Part shown: positions 1 through 7,905 of the stretch, one piece after another | Position numbering within the stretch: position 1 is the first letter of the stretch | Layout: the number at the start of each line of letters is the position of its first letter | From: Candidatus Aminicenantota bacterium | GTDB lineage: Bacteria > Acidobacteriota > Aminicenantia > Aminicenantales > JAFGAV01 | Length of the DNA stretch: 12,821 nucleotides | NCBI GenBank assembly: GCA_016867615.1 | Contig: VGJG01000015.1 | Coordinates: 1-12,821, forward strand | Direction of reading: 5' to 3' | Made by a program: the position numbers and the translations under genes | The notes under the pieces: generated by a model | What the model saw: the letters and a program-made list of their open reading frames with translations, nothing else | The model's database searches: none | Told to the model about the DNA's origin: nothing

Positions 1-816
1 AAGAAGCTTGAAGGCGATCAGCCCCTGATCGTGGTGCAGGGCGACGACGACGGTATTCGGCCTGTCCAAAGCGCGGCGGAAAACGACGTCGGGGGGGATG
101 GGGTCGCTGATGTTGACCCCGGCCCGGCGGGCCATCGCCGCTGCGGGCAGGATCTCCCGCGTCTCCTCCTCCCCCAGGACTCCTCCCTCGCCGGCATGGG
201 GATTCAGTCCCGCCAGCAGGAATTCCGCGTCCCTCAGCCCGGTCTTCCCCAGGCAGTCCCTCAGGCGGAGGAAAAAGCGGATAAGGACATCCTCCCGAAC
301 CAGGTCGAGCGCCTCCCTGAGCGGGATGTGGTGGCTGAGGAGAGCGACCTTGAGCCTCTCCGACCAGAAGGCCATGACCGCGCCGGGGAACAGGCTGTCC
401 AGGTATTCCGTGTGTCCCCTCCACTTGAGCCCGGCCAAGGCCCAGGAGGTCTTGGAGATGGGTGCCGTGACAACGGCGTCGAGCTCCTTCGCCCGGGCGG
501 CCGCGACGGCCGTCTCGAAATACAGAAAAGAGAGGCGTCCGGCTTCCGCGGACGGCATGCCGCGCGTCACTCCCGGCCGGGGGTTCTCCAGGGGGCGCAG
601 CTCCAGGCGTCCCTCCTCCCCGCCCTCGAAAACCGCCGGGCCGAAGGAAAGCTCAATACCGAGGGCGGCCCCCTCGGCCTCGAGCACTCCCGGGGAAGCG
701 AAGAGGATGTACCGGGCCGCCGGCAGCCGCTCCGGGCGGGAAAAAGACTTGAGGACGATCTCCGGGCCGATGCCGGCGGGGTCGCCGAGCGTGACCCCGA
801 TGCGGGGCCGGGTCAT
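1..816 (-). CDS. pdxA: 4-hydroxythreonine-4-phosphate dehydrogenase PdxA, 3' end cut by window edge
   Basis: This is the PdxA enzyme of the DXP-dependent pyridoxal 5'-phosphate pathway. The family oxidises 4-phosphohydroxy-L-threonine with NAD(P) in the cytoplasm, using a divalent metal. The frame stays open from the ATG at 816 to base 1, giving 272 residues, so about 55-60 C-terminal residues of a usual 330-residue protein are missing. Visible family motifs in order are GDPAGIGPE (11-19), TAPISK (117-122), GHTEYL (134-139), HHIPL (162-166), LNPHAGEGG (204-212) and HHDQGLIAFK (261-270). The three metal-ligand histidines map to about H163, H207 and H262, so the active site looks intact. The ATG overlaps the stop of the upstream Hfq-like gene as ATGA, which implies translational coupling. 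PdxA2-type paralogues that act in hydroxythreonine catabolism cannot be excluded, but no DUF1537 kinase gene is visible nearby. Confidence 0.95.
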   Translation of the reverse strand, partial: MTRPRIGVTLGDPAGIGPEIVLKSFSRPERLPAARYILFASPGVLEAEGAALGIELSFGPAVFEGGEEGRLELRPLENPRPGVTRGMPSAEAGRLSFLYFETAVAAARAKELDAVVTAPISKTSWALAGLKWRGHTEYLDSLFPGAVMAFWSERLKVALLSHHIPLREALDLVREDVLIRFFLRLRDCLGKTGLRDAEFLLAGLNPHAGEGGVLGEEETREILPAAAMARRAGVNISDPIPPDVVFRRALDRPNTVVVALHHDQGLIAFKLL

Positions 817-1142
817 TTCGAGCGCTCGGGCGCGCGGTCCCCTTCCTCCTGCTTTTCGTCCAGCTTCAAAATGTACTTGATGTTGCTCTTGTAGACCAGG
901 AGATTGGGGGCGTGGTCGCGGTTGACCTTGATGCAGTTGCGGTCATACCACTCGATGTACCCCTCGACCCTCTCGCCGTCGGAAAACACGACGGCCACGG
1001 GGGTCTTCTTGTTCATTTGCTTGAGGTAATAGTAATTCTCGGCGAAGGTGTCGAAGGGGGGATGGAGCTTTTTCTTGACCTGCTCGCCCTTCATCTTGTC
1101 CTTGATCTCGGCAAGACTAGGCCGGATAAGCCGTCTGTTCAT
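813..1142 (-). CDS. hfq: Hfq-like Sm-domain RNA-binding protein
   Basis: A 109-residue protein with a bacterial Sm (Hfq) fold, expected to form a hexamer that binds sRNA and mRNA in the cytoplasm. The Sm1 region is about 47-75 (TPVAVVFSDGERVEGYIEWY) and the Sm2 region about 82-93 with YKSNIKYIL, equivalent to the YKHAIS box of Escherichia coli Hfq. By hand alignment the Sm2 lysine is kept (K85), the following histidine is Ser (S86), the Q8 position is Glu (E35), and Tyr replaces the F39 position (Y66). About 30 residues precede the core and the C-terminal tail is short and charged (KLDEKQEEGDRAPERSK). The start is supported by AGGGAGA, about 5-6 bases upstream of the ATG. A good sigma70-type promoter lies 53 bases upstream. 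The stop overlaps the pdxA start by 4 bp. The residue changes make it a divergent Hfq; a different Sm protein is possible but less likely. Confidence 0.82.
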   Translation of the reverse strand: MNRRLIRPSLAEIKDKMKGEQVKKKLHPPFDTFAENYYYLKQMNKKTPVAVVFSDGERVEGYIEWYDRNCIKVNRDHAPNLLVYKSNIKYILKLDEKQEEGDRAPERSK

Positions 1143-1194
1143 GACAATTCTCCCTGAATCGACCTGACTGTCGGGTGGTCACGGATTTGAACAG

Positions 1195-1223
1195 ATGATA
1201 ACACCGGCGGGCGGGGACTTCAA
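1195..1223 (-). promoter_or_regulatory. sigma70-type promoter for hfq-pdxA
   Basis: Read on the minus strand there is TTGAAG (1223-1218), a 17-base spacer and TATCAT (1200-1195), matching the consensus hexamers at 4/6 and 5/6. It lies in the 164-base gap between the SGNH hydrolase stop (1307) and the Hfq-like start (1142). Transcription would begin near 1188, giving a leader of about 45 bases. This suggests that hfq-pdxA is a separate unit from the efflux operon upstream. I see no convincing terminator between them, so read-through remains possible. Confidence 0.6.
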
Positions 1224-1306
1224 GCCCCCGGCGCAAATATCCTCCCCCGGGGGCGGCTGGGCCGCGGGGGACGCGGACGACGTCCAGGCCCGGGACGGAA
1301 AGGGGG

Positions 1307-1993
1307 TCACAAAGGAAGGTGGGGCTTGAGGGCGGCGTGCCAGGAGGCGGCCAGGAGGCGGTAGCCCTCGTCCGTGGGATGAACGTCCGGCAGGAGCTCG
1401 GGCGCCTCAACCAAGGGGGTGTAATTGTCCACGAGCACGAGCCTGTGCTTATCGGCCAGACGGCGGAGGATGGGGTTGATCTCCTCCACGACGCGGACGG
1501 ACGACTCGGGGCCGAAGGGATATCCGGCCGTCGGCGGCACGGGGGGGATGAGCGCCAGGAAAACGCGCGCCGGCGCGCCCCGGCGGTTCTTGAACCCGGA
1601 AAATATCGCCAGGATGCGCCTCATGTTCTCCTCGAACACCCCGGCCTCGGTCCGGTCCCCGTCGAGGCGGACGTCGTTCGTCCCCAGCTGGAGGAGGATG
1701 AAGTCCGGCTTCCCCTCCTCGAGCCGTCCATAGGCGCCCTCGAGGAAGCGCAGGTACTCCCCCGAAGTGTTTCCGCTCCGGCCGTAATTGAGGACTCGGG
1801 CCCGGACTCCGTCCCGCTCGAGGAGCCGCTTCAGGCGGCGGGGAAACCCCGTCTCGGTCAGGCTGTCGCCCGCGCAGAGGATGACAACGTTGTCCGGCGG
1901 GGGGGACGCGCAGGCGTGGGGGAAGAGGGCCGCCGCCAGGAGGAGGACAGCCAAAGGAAATGGAAATCCGCGCGGCAGGGGACGGGGCCGCAC
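1307..1993 (-). CDS. exported SGNH/GDSL-family hydrolase
   Basis: An esterase or deacetylase of the SGNH fold, 228 residues from the preferred start. GTG at 1993 is chosen because GGAGGG sits 7-8 bases upstream; a GTG at 2008 would add five residues and overlap the upstream gene. The N-terminus (RPRPLPRGF, then a hydrophobic stretch ending HACAS near residue 30) is an export signal; the Cys lacks a good lipobox, so signal peptidase I cleavage is more likely than lipidation. Block I GDSLTE carries the nucleophile S44, block II is YGRSGNTS (70-77) with its Gly and Asn, block III is LGTND (103-107) and block V is PDVHP with H205. The acid D203 is two residues before the His instead of the usual three. 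It starts 2 bases after the DUF5916 stop, so the two are probably co-translated. The substrate is unknown; acetyl groups on cell-wall or surface glycans are one option. Confidence 0.88.
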   Translation of the reverse strand: MRPRPLPRGFPFPLAVLLLAAALFPHACASPPPDNVVILCAGDSLTETGFPRRLKRLLERDGVRARVLNYGRSGNTSGEYLRFLEGAYGRLEEGKPDFILLQLGTNDVRLDGDRTEAGVFEENMRRILAIFSGFKNRRGAPARVFLALIPPVPPTAGYPFGPESSVRVVEEINPILRRLADKHRLVLVDNYTPLVEAPELLPDVHPTDEGYRLLAASWHAALKPHLPL

Positions 1994-1995
1994 GC

Positions 1996-4203
1996 CTAAG
2001 CCCTCCACCAGTAGGAGAACTTGAGGAACAGGTACCGGTCGCGCCGCATGATGCCCGTGTCGTCCACCCCCCGGTCCTGGTCCAGCCCGAAATAGACCAC
2101 CGTTCCCGGCCGGAGCTCGTAGCTGAACAGGAAGCTCAGGTAGACCCGGTCGTAATAGCTGTTGTAATCGGTGACGAGCCGCACCGACAGGGGCTTGGAG
2201 AGCTGGTAGGAAGTGCGCAGGGAATAGATCGAGACCTGATACTCCTTGTCCCCTCCCCTTTCTTTATAGAAGGCATAATCCTGGAGGTTGAGGGCCAGAC
2301 GGAGGCTGGCCAGCGGCCGGAGCGTCATCCGCACGCCGAGCTCGCTCTTCCAGCCCAGGTAGGGGTCTTCGGAGTAATAGATGCCGTCCCCCAGCTCGAA
2401 GGACAGGCCGGCCTGGAGCCAGGACAGCGGCTCCGAGTCGGCGAAGCAGCGGAACTCGCTCCCGCGGAAATTCCGCCCCTCGTACCTTTCCATCCCCGTC
2501 TGCCAGTTCAGCCACAGCGTCGTCTGGCGCCAGCCGTTGAAGAACATGCCGACCGAATACTCCTCGTCGGTCAGGTTCCGGCTGAAGTCGTACGTGCGGC
2601 GGTATTGAAGAAGGGGCGAGAAGGAGATGAGGAGATCGTTCTGGGGCAGGAAGGAGTAGCTCAGGCGGGAGTTCAGGGAATGGATGTCCTTGCGCCTGAG
2701 AAACCCGGCGGCCGCCTCGAACTCCGGGTCGATGCTCGTCCAGTCCAGGCTGACGTTCAGGTGACGGGAGGCGCGGCTGAGGTTCAGGGACCAGGCCGGC
2801 CGGAGGCCGGCGCCCTCGCCCTCCACGCGGCTGTCCGAGCCCAGGAGCTGGAAGGAAAAGCGGTAGTTGTTCAGGAACTTGAAATGCCCGTCCAGGCCGG
2901 CCACGCGGTTGTGGTCGGCGGTGATGTTCTTCGTCGAAGGCCCCATCTCCTTGTCGGTGAAGACGAGCCCCAGGAAGGACTCGCTGAACAGGTCGTGCTT
3001 CAGTCGGAAGGCGCTGACCAGGGATCGCCCCAGCGGCGCGTCGCTTTCCCACGCGCCGTTGCTGTATGCGCCGGTGATATCGATCGGGGCGGGGTCCTCG
3101 TCGAGGGCGGTCATGAACCCCAGCGTCATCCGGCCCATCCGGCTGGTGAGCTTCAGGCCCCAGAGCGGCTCGATGATCTTGCGCGAATAGACGACCTCGA
3201 TGGGCGTGTCGAAAAAGTCCTTGCCCTCGAGAAAGAACGGACGGGTCTCCGGAAAGTAGAGGGCGTAGCGCCGGTTGACGTCGACCTGGGGCATGTCGGC
3301 CTCGACCTGGCTGAAATCCGGGTTGATCGTCGCGTCGACCGTGAGGTTCGACTTGAGACCGTACTTGAAGTTCAGCCCCGGCTGGGCCTTCAGGGCGCCT
3401 CCGTTCTCCGCCAGGCCGGTCAGGACGGGCATGATCTCCAGGTTGCCGCCCCGGTCGATGAGGCCGGGGATCTCGATCTGCCCGGCCTGGACGAGGAAGC
3501 CGTTGATGTCGCGGCTGCGGGGGGCCCAGAAGATCTCCTCGTTCTTGCGGCGGATGGAACGCATGAGCTGCAGCCCCCAGACCTGCTTTTCCCCGGCGGG
3601 AAAGCGCAGGCTCTTGAAAGGGATGGCCATCTCCACCGTGTAGCCCTGGTCGTCCAACTCGGCGTGGGCCAGGAAATGCGTGTTCCAGTTCCTGTCCACC
3701 GGGTCGAAGCCGCCCCGCCCGCGGCGGCCCCCGCCCCCTCCCTCGGCGAAGACGCCGTCGCTCTGGATGCCGCAGGGGTTGACCTCGAAGACGAAGGCCC
3801 GCTTCCGGTCGTTGAAGGTGTCGAGATAGACCGCCACCCCGTCGTCGCCCCGGACCTGGTCGCGCGGGGCGAGGCAAGCCCTGACGGCCTTGGGGTTGGA
3901 GTCGTAGCAGCGGAAGGCGATATAGAGGTTGTGCCGGTCGTGTCCCAGATAGGCCGTCGTCCTCTCGGAGGGTTTGGCTCCTTCCTGGGGCTCGAACTGG
4001 GTGAAGTTCTCTAGGCGGACGGCCGCATCCCAGAGGGGGTTGTCGAGCCGGCCGTCGATCTTGGGGGGGGAGGAAAGCTCGGGAATGGCGATGCGGAACT
4101 CGGGGCTCTGCGCTGCCGGGGCCGCGGCGGGGAGCAGGAGGAAAAGAAGGAAGACGGACGGTAGGACCGCGCGGACAACCGGATCAGGGACGCGGTGGGA
4201 CAT
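1996..4203 (-). CDS. DUF5916 outer-membrane barrel protein with N-terminal CBM9-like domain
   Basis: A 735-residue exported protein. A signal peptide is clear (hydrophobic VLPSVFLLFLLLPAAA, cleavage near AQS at 31-33). Next comes a carbohydrate-binding family 9-like beta-sandwich, starting with PPKIDGRLDNPLWDAA (46-61) and running to about 235. The rest, about 240-735, matches the DUF5916 barrel: alternating aromatic and polar strands, the landmark LNFKYGLKSNLTVDATINPD, then DFSQVEAD, RPFFLEGKDFF, and a terminal FLKFSYWWRA ending in an aromatic strand. A Gly/Arg-rich loop (GGGGGRRGRGGF) interrupts the N-terminal domain. Such proteins are common in Acidobacteriota, Bacteroidota and Aminicenantes, and their function is not established; surface ligand binding or transport is inferred from architecture. 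It follows the TolC-like gene after 104 bases and nearly abuts the SGNH gene. No strong ribosome binding site precedes the ATG at 4203. Confidence 0.88.
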   Translation of the reverse strand: MSHRVPDPVVRAVLPSVFLLFLLLPAAAPAAQSPEFRIAIPELSSPPKIDGRLDNPLWDAAVRLENFTQFEPQEGAKPSERTTAYLGHDRHNLYIAFRCYDSNPKAVRACLAPRDQVRGDDGVAVYLDTFNDRKRAFVFEVNPCGIQSDGVFAEGGGGGRRGRGGFDPVDRNWNTHFLAHAELDDQGYTVEMAIPFKSLRFPAGEKQVWGLQLMRSIRRKNEEIFWAPRSRDINGFLVQAGQIEIPGLIDRGGNLEIMPVLTGLAENGGALKAQPGLNFKYGLKSNLTVDATINPDFSQVEADMPQVDVNRRYALYFPETRPFFLEGKDFFDTPIEVVYSRKIIEPLWGLKLTSRMGRMTLGFMTALDEDPAPIDITGAYSNGAWESDAPLGRSLVSAFRLKHDLFSESFLGLVFTDKEMGPSTKNITADHNRVAGLDGHFKFLNNYRFSFQLLGSDSRVEGEGAGLRPAWSLNLSRASRHLNVSLDWTSIDPEFEAAAGFLRRKDIHSLNSRLSYSFLPQNDLLISFSPLLQYRRTYDFSRNLTDEEYSVGMFFNGWRQTTLWLNWQTGMERYEGRNFRGSEFRCFADSEPLSWLQAGLSFELGDGIYYSEDPYLGWKSELGVRMTLRPLASLRLALNLQDYAFYKERGGDKEYQVSIYSLRTSYQLSKPLSVRLVTDYNSYYDRVYLSFLFSYELRPGTVVYFGLDQDRGVDDTGIMRRDRYLFLKFSYWWRA

Positions 4204-4246
4204 GGCGGCGTGAATTCATCATCCTTTGAGCGACCACTGTATCAAA

Positions 4247-4296
4247 CAGCCGCCCGGCTGTCCATGCCGTCGTTTTCCGCGGAGGAGATAGGCATG
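4247..4296 (-). other. two inverted repeats between the TolC-like and DUF5916 genes
   Basis: The 104-base gap 4204-4307 holds a short hairpin, CAGCC-GCCC-GGCTG (4247-4260), and a wider inverted repeat, CATGCC (4263-4268) with GGCATG (4291-4296). Neither is followed by a T-run on the minus strand, so they do not look like an intrinsic terminator. They could adjust mRNA stability or expression between the pump genes and the DUF5916 gene. The function is not shown by sequence. Confidence 0.3.
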
Positions 4297-4307
4297 CTCC
4301 CCCGCCC

Positions 4308-5873
4308 CTAGTCCCTTCTCATGAGCTCGACGAGGTTGATGTTCTTTTCCTTGAGGTTGACGCCCTTGACCTGGGCCAGCTTGGCCAGGGAAAGGTTGTA
4401 GTCGATGAGGGCCCGGAGCTCCAGGGTCTGGCGGTCGGCCAAGTCGCGCTGGTACTGCAGGACGAAATAGTTCGTCGTCAGCCCCACGCGCAGCTTCTCC
4501 TCCTCGGCCTCGAGCTTTTTCTCCGCCAGCTCCCGGGCGGCCCGGTAGGCCTGGACGCGCATGAAATTCGTCTGGACGCTCCTCACCGCGCTCCGGACCT
4601 CGAGGTCGAGCTGCTGCTCGCTGCTCCTCAGCCGGGCCAGGGACTGGTCACGCGCCACCCGGGCCTGCGCCGCCGCGGCCCGGGAGAAGACCGTGTTCAG
4701 GGGGAGGGACAGGGTCAGCCCCACCGACCAGTTCCGGTATTTGAAGTTGAACGTGTCCCTCATGGCCTCGGACACGCCGCCGGGGAGCGTGCCGATGAGG
4801 TCGCCGAAGAGCGGATTGCCGCCCTCGTACAGGAGCTGCGTCCCCGAGACGCCGGGACTCCAGTACTGAGCGGTCAGGTCCAGCCCGGGCAGGAGCTGGT
4901 TGCGGGCATAGGTCAGGTTCAGTTCCTTGGTCTTGATGTCGATCCGCGAGGCGGCCAGCTCCGGCCTGTTGGCCGCGGCGGTAAGGAGCGCCTCGTCGAG
5001 GTCGACCGGGACTTCCTCGGAAGCCGGCCGGTCGGAGGGTTCGATCCTCGCCCCCGCGGCGTCGGGCGTGTCGGCCGCGAGGTTGACGACGGCCCGCAGG
5101 ACGTCCTCATAATTCTTCACCAGCGCCTGGGCGTCCAGGACGTCGGCCTCGCGCGAGGCGACATCGGCCTGGGCGTTCAGGACGTCGATCGGGGCCAGGG
5201 TCCCGATTTCCACCGACCGCCTGTTCTTATCCAGGAGCTCCCGGGCCAGCTTCAGGGACTGATCGCGGACCTGGAGGTTCTCGATGGCGTAGACGAGGTT
5301 CCAGTAGGCCTGCTCGACCTGGTAGACGAGGTTCTGGACGAACGCGGCGAAGTCCTTCTCGGCGGCTTGATAATTGTTCTGGGCGACGATGATCTCCCGC
5401 CGGCTCATGCTCAAGCCGAAGTTGCGCAGCAGGGGCTGGGCCAGGGACAGGCTCAGCTGCGTCTCGAAGCGGGGGTTGATCGTCTGGAATCGGGAATTGG
5501 TGTCGGTCTTGACGCCCAGCAGGCTCAGTCCCAGGCTGCCGCCGAAGGGGAGCTGCTGGTTGAGCTGGACCGAGGTGTTGTCCCGGAGCTGCTTCACCTG
5601 CTCCGCCGCCTCCAGCCAGGAGTAGGACGCCTGGGCCGTGTCCCGCCTGTTGAAGGCCAGGGACAGGCTGGGGATGAACTTCTCCTCGGCCTGGGAGACG
5701 GCGATGTCCGCCGTCTCGGGGCTGAGGACTTGGACGGCCAGGTCGTAGTTGTTCCTGAGCGCCTTGAGGATGCAGTCCTCCAGGGTCAGCGGCAGGGTCT
5801 TCTCCTGGGCGGCCGCCGTCAGGGCCGGGCAGAGGATAAGCAAGCCTATGAGTCCCGTCATTCTTCTGTTCAT
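4308..5873 (-). CDS. TolC-like outer-membrane efflux channel
   Basis: A 521-residue outer-membrane factor of the OEP/TolC family, the exit duct of a tripartite pump. The signal peptide is MNRRMTGLIGLLILCPALTAAAQ, with cleavage after the AAA near residue 22. Two tandem OEP repeats are recognisable: the first begins with LTLEDCILKALRNNYDLAV (about 29-47) and ends near 240; the second begins with VDLDEALLTAAANRPELAA and runs to about 505. Each has long alpha-hairpin segments rich in Ala, Gln, Glu and Leu (for example AQARVARDQSLARLRSSEQQ), typical of the periplasmic tunnel, and shorter beta segments for the barrel. The start has a good AAGGAG site 9 bases upstream. It lies 66 bases after the permease stop and completes the MacA-MacB-TolC set encoded just before it. 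Length is in the usual range. The family assignment is firm; the substrate is unknown. Confidence 0.93.
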   Translation of the reverse strand: MNRRMTGLIGLLILCPALTAAAQEKTLPLTLEDCILKALRNNYDLAVQVLSPETADIAVSQAEEKFIPSLSLAFNRRDTAQASYSWLEAAEQVKQLRDNTSVQLNQQLPFGGSLGLSLLGVKTDTNSRFQTINPRFETQLSLSLAQPLLRNFGLSMSRREIIVAQNNYQAAEKDFAAFVQNLVYQVEQAYWNLVYAIENLQVRDQSLKLARELLDKNRRSVEIGTLAPIDVLNAQADVASREADVLDAQALVKNYEDVLRAVVNLAADTPDAAGARIEPSDRPASEEVPVDLDEALLTAAANRPELAASRIDIKTKELNLTYARNQLLPGLDLTAQYWSPGVSGTQLLYEGGNPLFGDLIGTLPGGVSEAMRDTFNFKYRNWSVGLTLSLPLNTVFSRAAAAQARVARDQSLARLRSSEQQLDLEVRSAVRSVQTNFMRVQAYRAARELAEKKLEAEEEKLRVGLTTNYFVLQYQRDLADRQTLELRALIDYNLSLAKLAQVKGVNLKEKNINLVELMRRD

Positions 5874-5939
5874 AACCGTGCACTCCTTGGTATCAATAAA
5901 GCCGACGCCGGAGCCGGGGGATTTGTCGCAGGCCGGCGT

Positions 5940-7157
5940 TCATTCGTAGCGCAGGGCTTCGATGGGGTCGAGCTTGGAGGCCTTGCGGGCGGGATAGAAC
6001 CCGAAGACGATGCCCACCGAGGCGGCGAAGACGAAGGCCAGCAGGACGGAGCCCGGGGAAACGAGCGTCGTCCAGCCCCCGACCTTGGACAGGAGCCGCG
6101 AGGCCCCGACGCCGAGGGCGATGCCGATCAGGCCGCCCATGACGCTCAGGGTCACGGCCTCGGTCAGGAACTGGAGCAGGATGTCCTTCTCCCGGGCGCC
6201 GACCGACATGCGGATCCCGATCTCCCGGATGCGCTCCGTGACCGAGACGAGCATGATGTTCATGATGCCGATGCCGCCCACGATGAGCGACACGAGGGCG
6301 ATGCCGCCCAGGAGGTTGGTCAGGATGCCCGTGGCCTCCTGGGCCCCCTGAGAGATGTCGGCCATGTTGCCCACGGAGAAATCGTCCGCGGCCCCGGGGG
6401 CGATCCGGTGCCGGACCCGCATCACCTCCTCGATCTGCCTCTGGGCCTCGGTCGTCTTGTCGGCGCTGACGGCCGAGACGTCGATGGAGTTGATGTAGTC
6501 GATGCCCCGCAGCCTTTTCTGGACGGTGGTGTAGGGCACGGCGATCATGTCGTCCCGGTTGAAGAACCCGCCCGACTCGCCCATGGACTTGAGCACGCCC
6601 AGCACCCGGAAGGGCATCTTGTCCACGCGGATGACCTGGCCGATGGGGTCCTCGAGCTCGAAGAGGTTGGTCTTGACCGCCGAGCCCAGGACGCAGACCT
6701 TGGCCGCGGAACGCACGTGGCTCTCGTCGAAGAACACGCCCTCGGTCACCTCCCAGTTCCGGATCATGGGATAGCTCTCGCCCACGCCCTGGATCGACGT
6801 GTTCCAGTTCTTGTTTCCGTAGACAACCTGGCCCCGGCTCGAGACCGAGGGCGAGACGTACTTCACCGCGTCGCACTGCTCCAGGATGGCCTGGGCGTCC
6901 TCGGCCTTGAGGTTGGTGAAGGAGCCCGAGCCGCTATGGACGCCGCGGAACTCGCGGCTTCCGGCCCGGACGAAGAGGAGGTTGCTGCCCATGGCGTTGA
7001 AACGCTCCTCGACCGCCGAGCGGGCGCCGTTGCCGATGCTGATCATGGCGATCACGGCCGCCACGCCGATGATGATGCCCAGGGCGGTCAGGAAGGACCG
7101 CATCTTGTTGCGGCTCAGGGCCCGGAGCGATATCTTGCTCGTTCGCCAGATGTTCAT
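5940..7157 (-). CDS. MacB-like ABC transporter permease (FtsX/MacB_PCD domains)
   Basis: A 405-residue inner-membrane permease of the MacB/LolC superfamily. It has the type VII ABC layout: TM1 at about 21-42 (SFLTALGIIIGVAAVIAMIS), a large periplasmic MacB_PCD domain at about 45-275, then an FtsX domain with TM2 at about 279-305 (containing GGIGIMNIMLVSV), TM3 at 333-354 and TM4 at 368-390. The cytoplasmic coupling helix TERIREIGIRMSVGA and the C-terminal YPARKASKLDPIEALRYE are hallmarks of the family. In MacB these proteins do not move substrate across the inner membrane; they drive periplasmic substrate through TolC by mechanotransmission. The ATPase is encoded separately, unlike E. coli MacB where it is fused. 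The ATG at 7157 follows the ATPase stop by a single base, with AGGAAG inside the ATPase end as ribosome binding site. Confidence 0.94.
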   Translation of the reverse strand: MNIWRTSKISLRALSRNKMRSFLTALGIIIGVAAVIAMISIGNGARSAVEERFNAMGSNLLFVRAGSREFRGVHSGSGSFTNLKAEDAQAILEQCDAVKYVSPSVSSRGQVVYGNKNWNTSIQGVGESYPMIRNWEVTEGVFFDESHVRSAAKVCVLGSAVKTNLFELEDPIGQVIRVDKMPFRVLGVLKSMGESGGFFNRDDMIAVPYTTVQKRLRGIDYINSIDVSAVSADKTTEAQRQIEEVMRVRHRIAPGAADDFSVGNMADISQGAQEATGILTNLLGGIALVSLIVGGIGIMNIMLVSVTERIREIGIRMSVGAREKDILLQFLTEAVTLSVMGGLIGIALGVGASRLLSKVGGWTTLVSPGSVLLAFVFAASVGIVFGFYPARKASKLDPIEALRYE

Positions 7158-7158
7158 C

Positions 7159-7857
7159 TCACTTCCTCTCCTCGCGGACGACGCGGCCGTCCTTCAAGTG
7201 GATCCTGCGGCCGGCAATGGCGGCCACGTCCGGGTCGTGGGTGACCAGGATGATGGTGATGTTCTTCTCCCTATTGAGGCGGATGAAGATCTTTATGATC
7301 TCCTCCCCCGTCCTGCTGTCCAGATTGCCCGTCGGCTCGTCGGCCAGGAGCAGGGAGGGGTTGTTCACCAGCGACCGGGCGATGGCCACCCTCTGCTGCT
7401 CGCCGCCCGAAAGCTGGTTGGTCTTGTGGTGCTCCCGGCCTTCCAGGCCGACCTGGGACAGGGCCTGCAGAGCTTTCTCCCGGGCTACGGAGGAGGAGAG
7501 GTGCGGGGCGTAAAGCAGGGGGAGTTCGGTGTTCTCCAGGGCCGTCGTGCGGGCCAGAAGGTTGAAGCTCTGGAAGACGAACCCGATGTGTCCGTTGCGG
7601 ACGCGGGCCAATTCGTTCTTCTGCAGGGTGGAGACTTCGACGCCCTCGAGGCTGTATCTCCCCGCGGTCGGCTTGTCCAGGCAGCCCAGGATGTTCATCA
7701 GGGTGGACTTCCCGGAGCCCGAGGGACCCATGATGGCCAGCATCTCCCCGCGCTTGATCGAATTGCTCACCTCCCTTAGGGCGTGCACCTGGGTCTCTCC
7801 CACGTCGTAGGTCCGGCCCACATTTTCCAGCCGGATGATGACGTTGTCAGTGGACAT
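7159..7857 (-). CDS. MacB/LolD-type ABC transporter ATPase
   Basis: A 232-residue nucleotide-binding subunit that powers the permease encoded 1 base downstream. All catalytic motifs are present: Walker A GPSGSGKST (44-52), Q-loop Q96 in FVFQSFNLL, signature LSGGEQQRVAIARSL (149-163), Walker B LLLADE (169-174) with catalytic E174, D-loop GNLD (177-180) and the switch H207 in LVTHD. The short N-terminal part containing VGETQVHALREVS is typical of the MacB/LolD/FtsE group. The protein should be cytoplasmic and dimeric. The start at 7857 has a modest AAGG site close to the ATG; it lies 48 bases after the adaptor stop. LolD (lipoprotein release) is a close relative, but an adaptor and a TolC-like channel in the same run favour a MacAB-type pump. 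Confidence 0.94.
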   Translation of the reverse strand: MSTDNVIIRLENVGRTYDVGETQVHALREVSNSIKRGEMLAIMGPSGSGKSTLMNILGCLDKPTAGRYSLEGVEVSTLQKNELARVRNGHIGFVFQSFNLLARTTALENTELPLLYAPHLSSSVAREKALQALSQVGLEGREHHKTNQLSGGEQQRVAIARSLVNNPSLLLADEPTGNLDSRTGEEIIKIFIRLNREKNITIILVTHDPDVAAIAGRRIHLKDGRVVREERK

Positions 7858-7905
7858 TATCCTTTTCCTTGTCGCATTGTCTTCTTCGGGGCGCAGGCTC
7901 GGCGT

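Noticed and set aside
1243..1252. CCCCCGGGGG palindrome after the SGNH gene considered as a terminator
   Set aside because: It leaves no room for a loop in a full stem and no T-run follows; the base composition makes such runs likely by chance.
1960..4014. Very long plus-strand open frame of 684 codons opposite the DUF5916 gene
   Set aside because: It is antisense to a well-supported protein family and its product is a low-complexity mixture of Val, Gly, Glu and Arg without motifs, a known artefact of high GC codon use.
5367..7244. Plus-strand open frame of 625 codons opposite the TolC-like and permease genes
   Set aside because: It spans two recognised genes on the other strand and shows only Asp/Gly/His/Arg-rich sequence; no ribosome binding site or family match.
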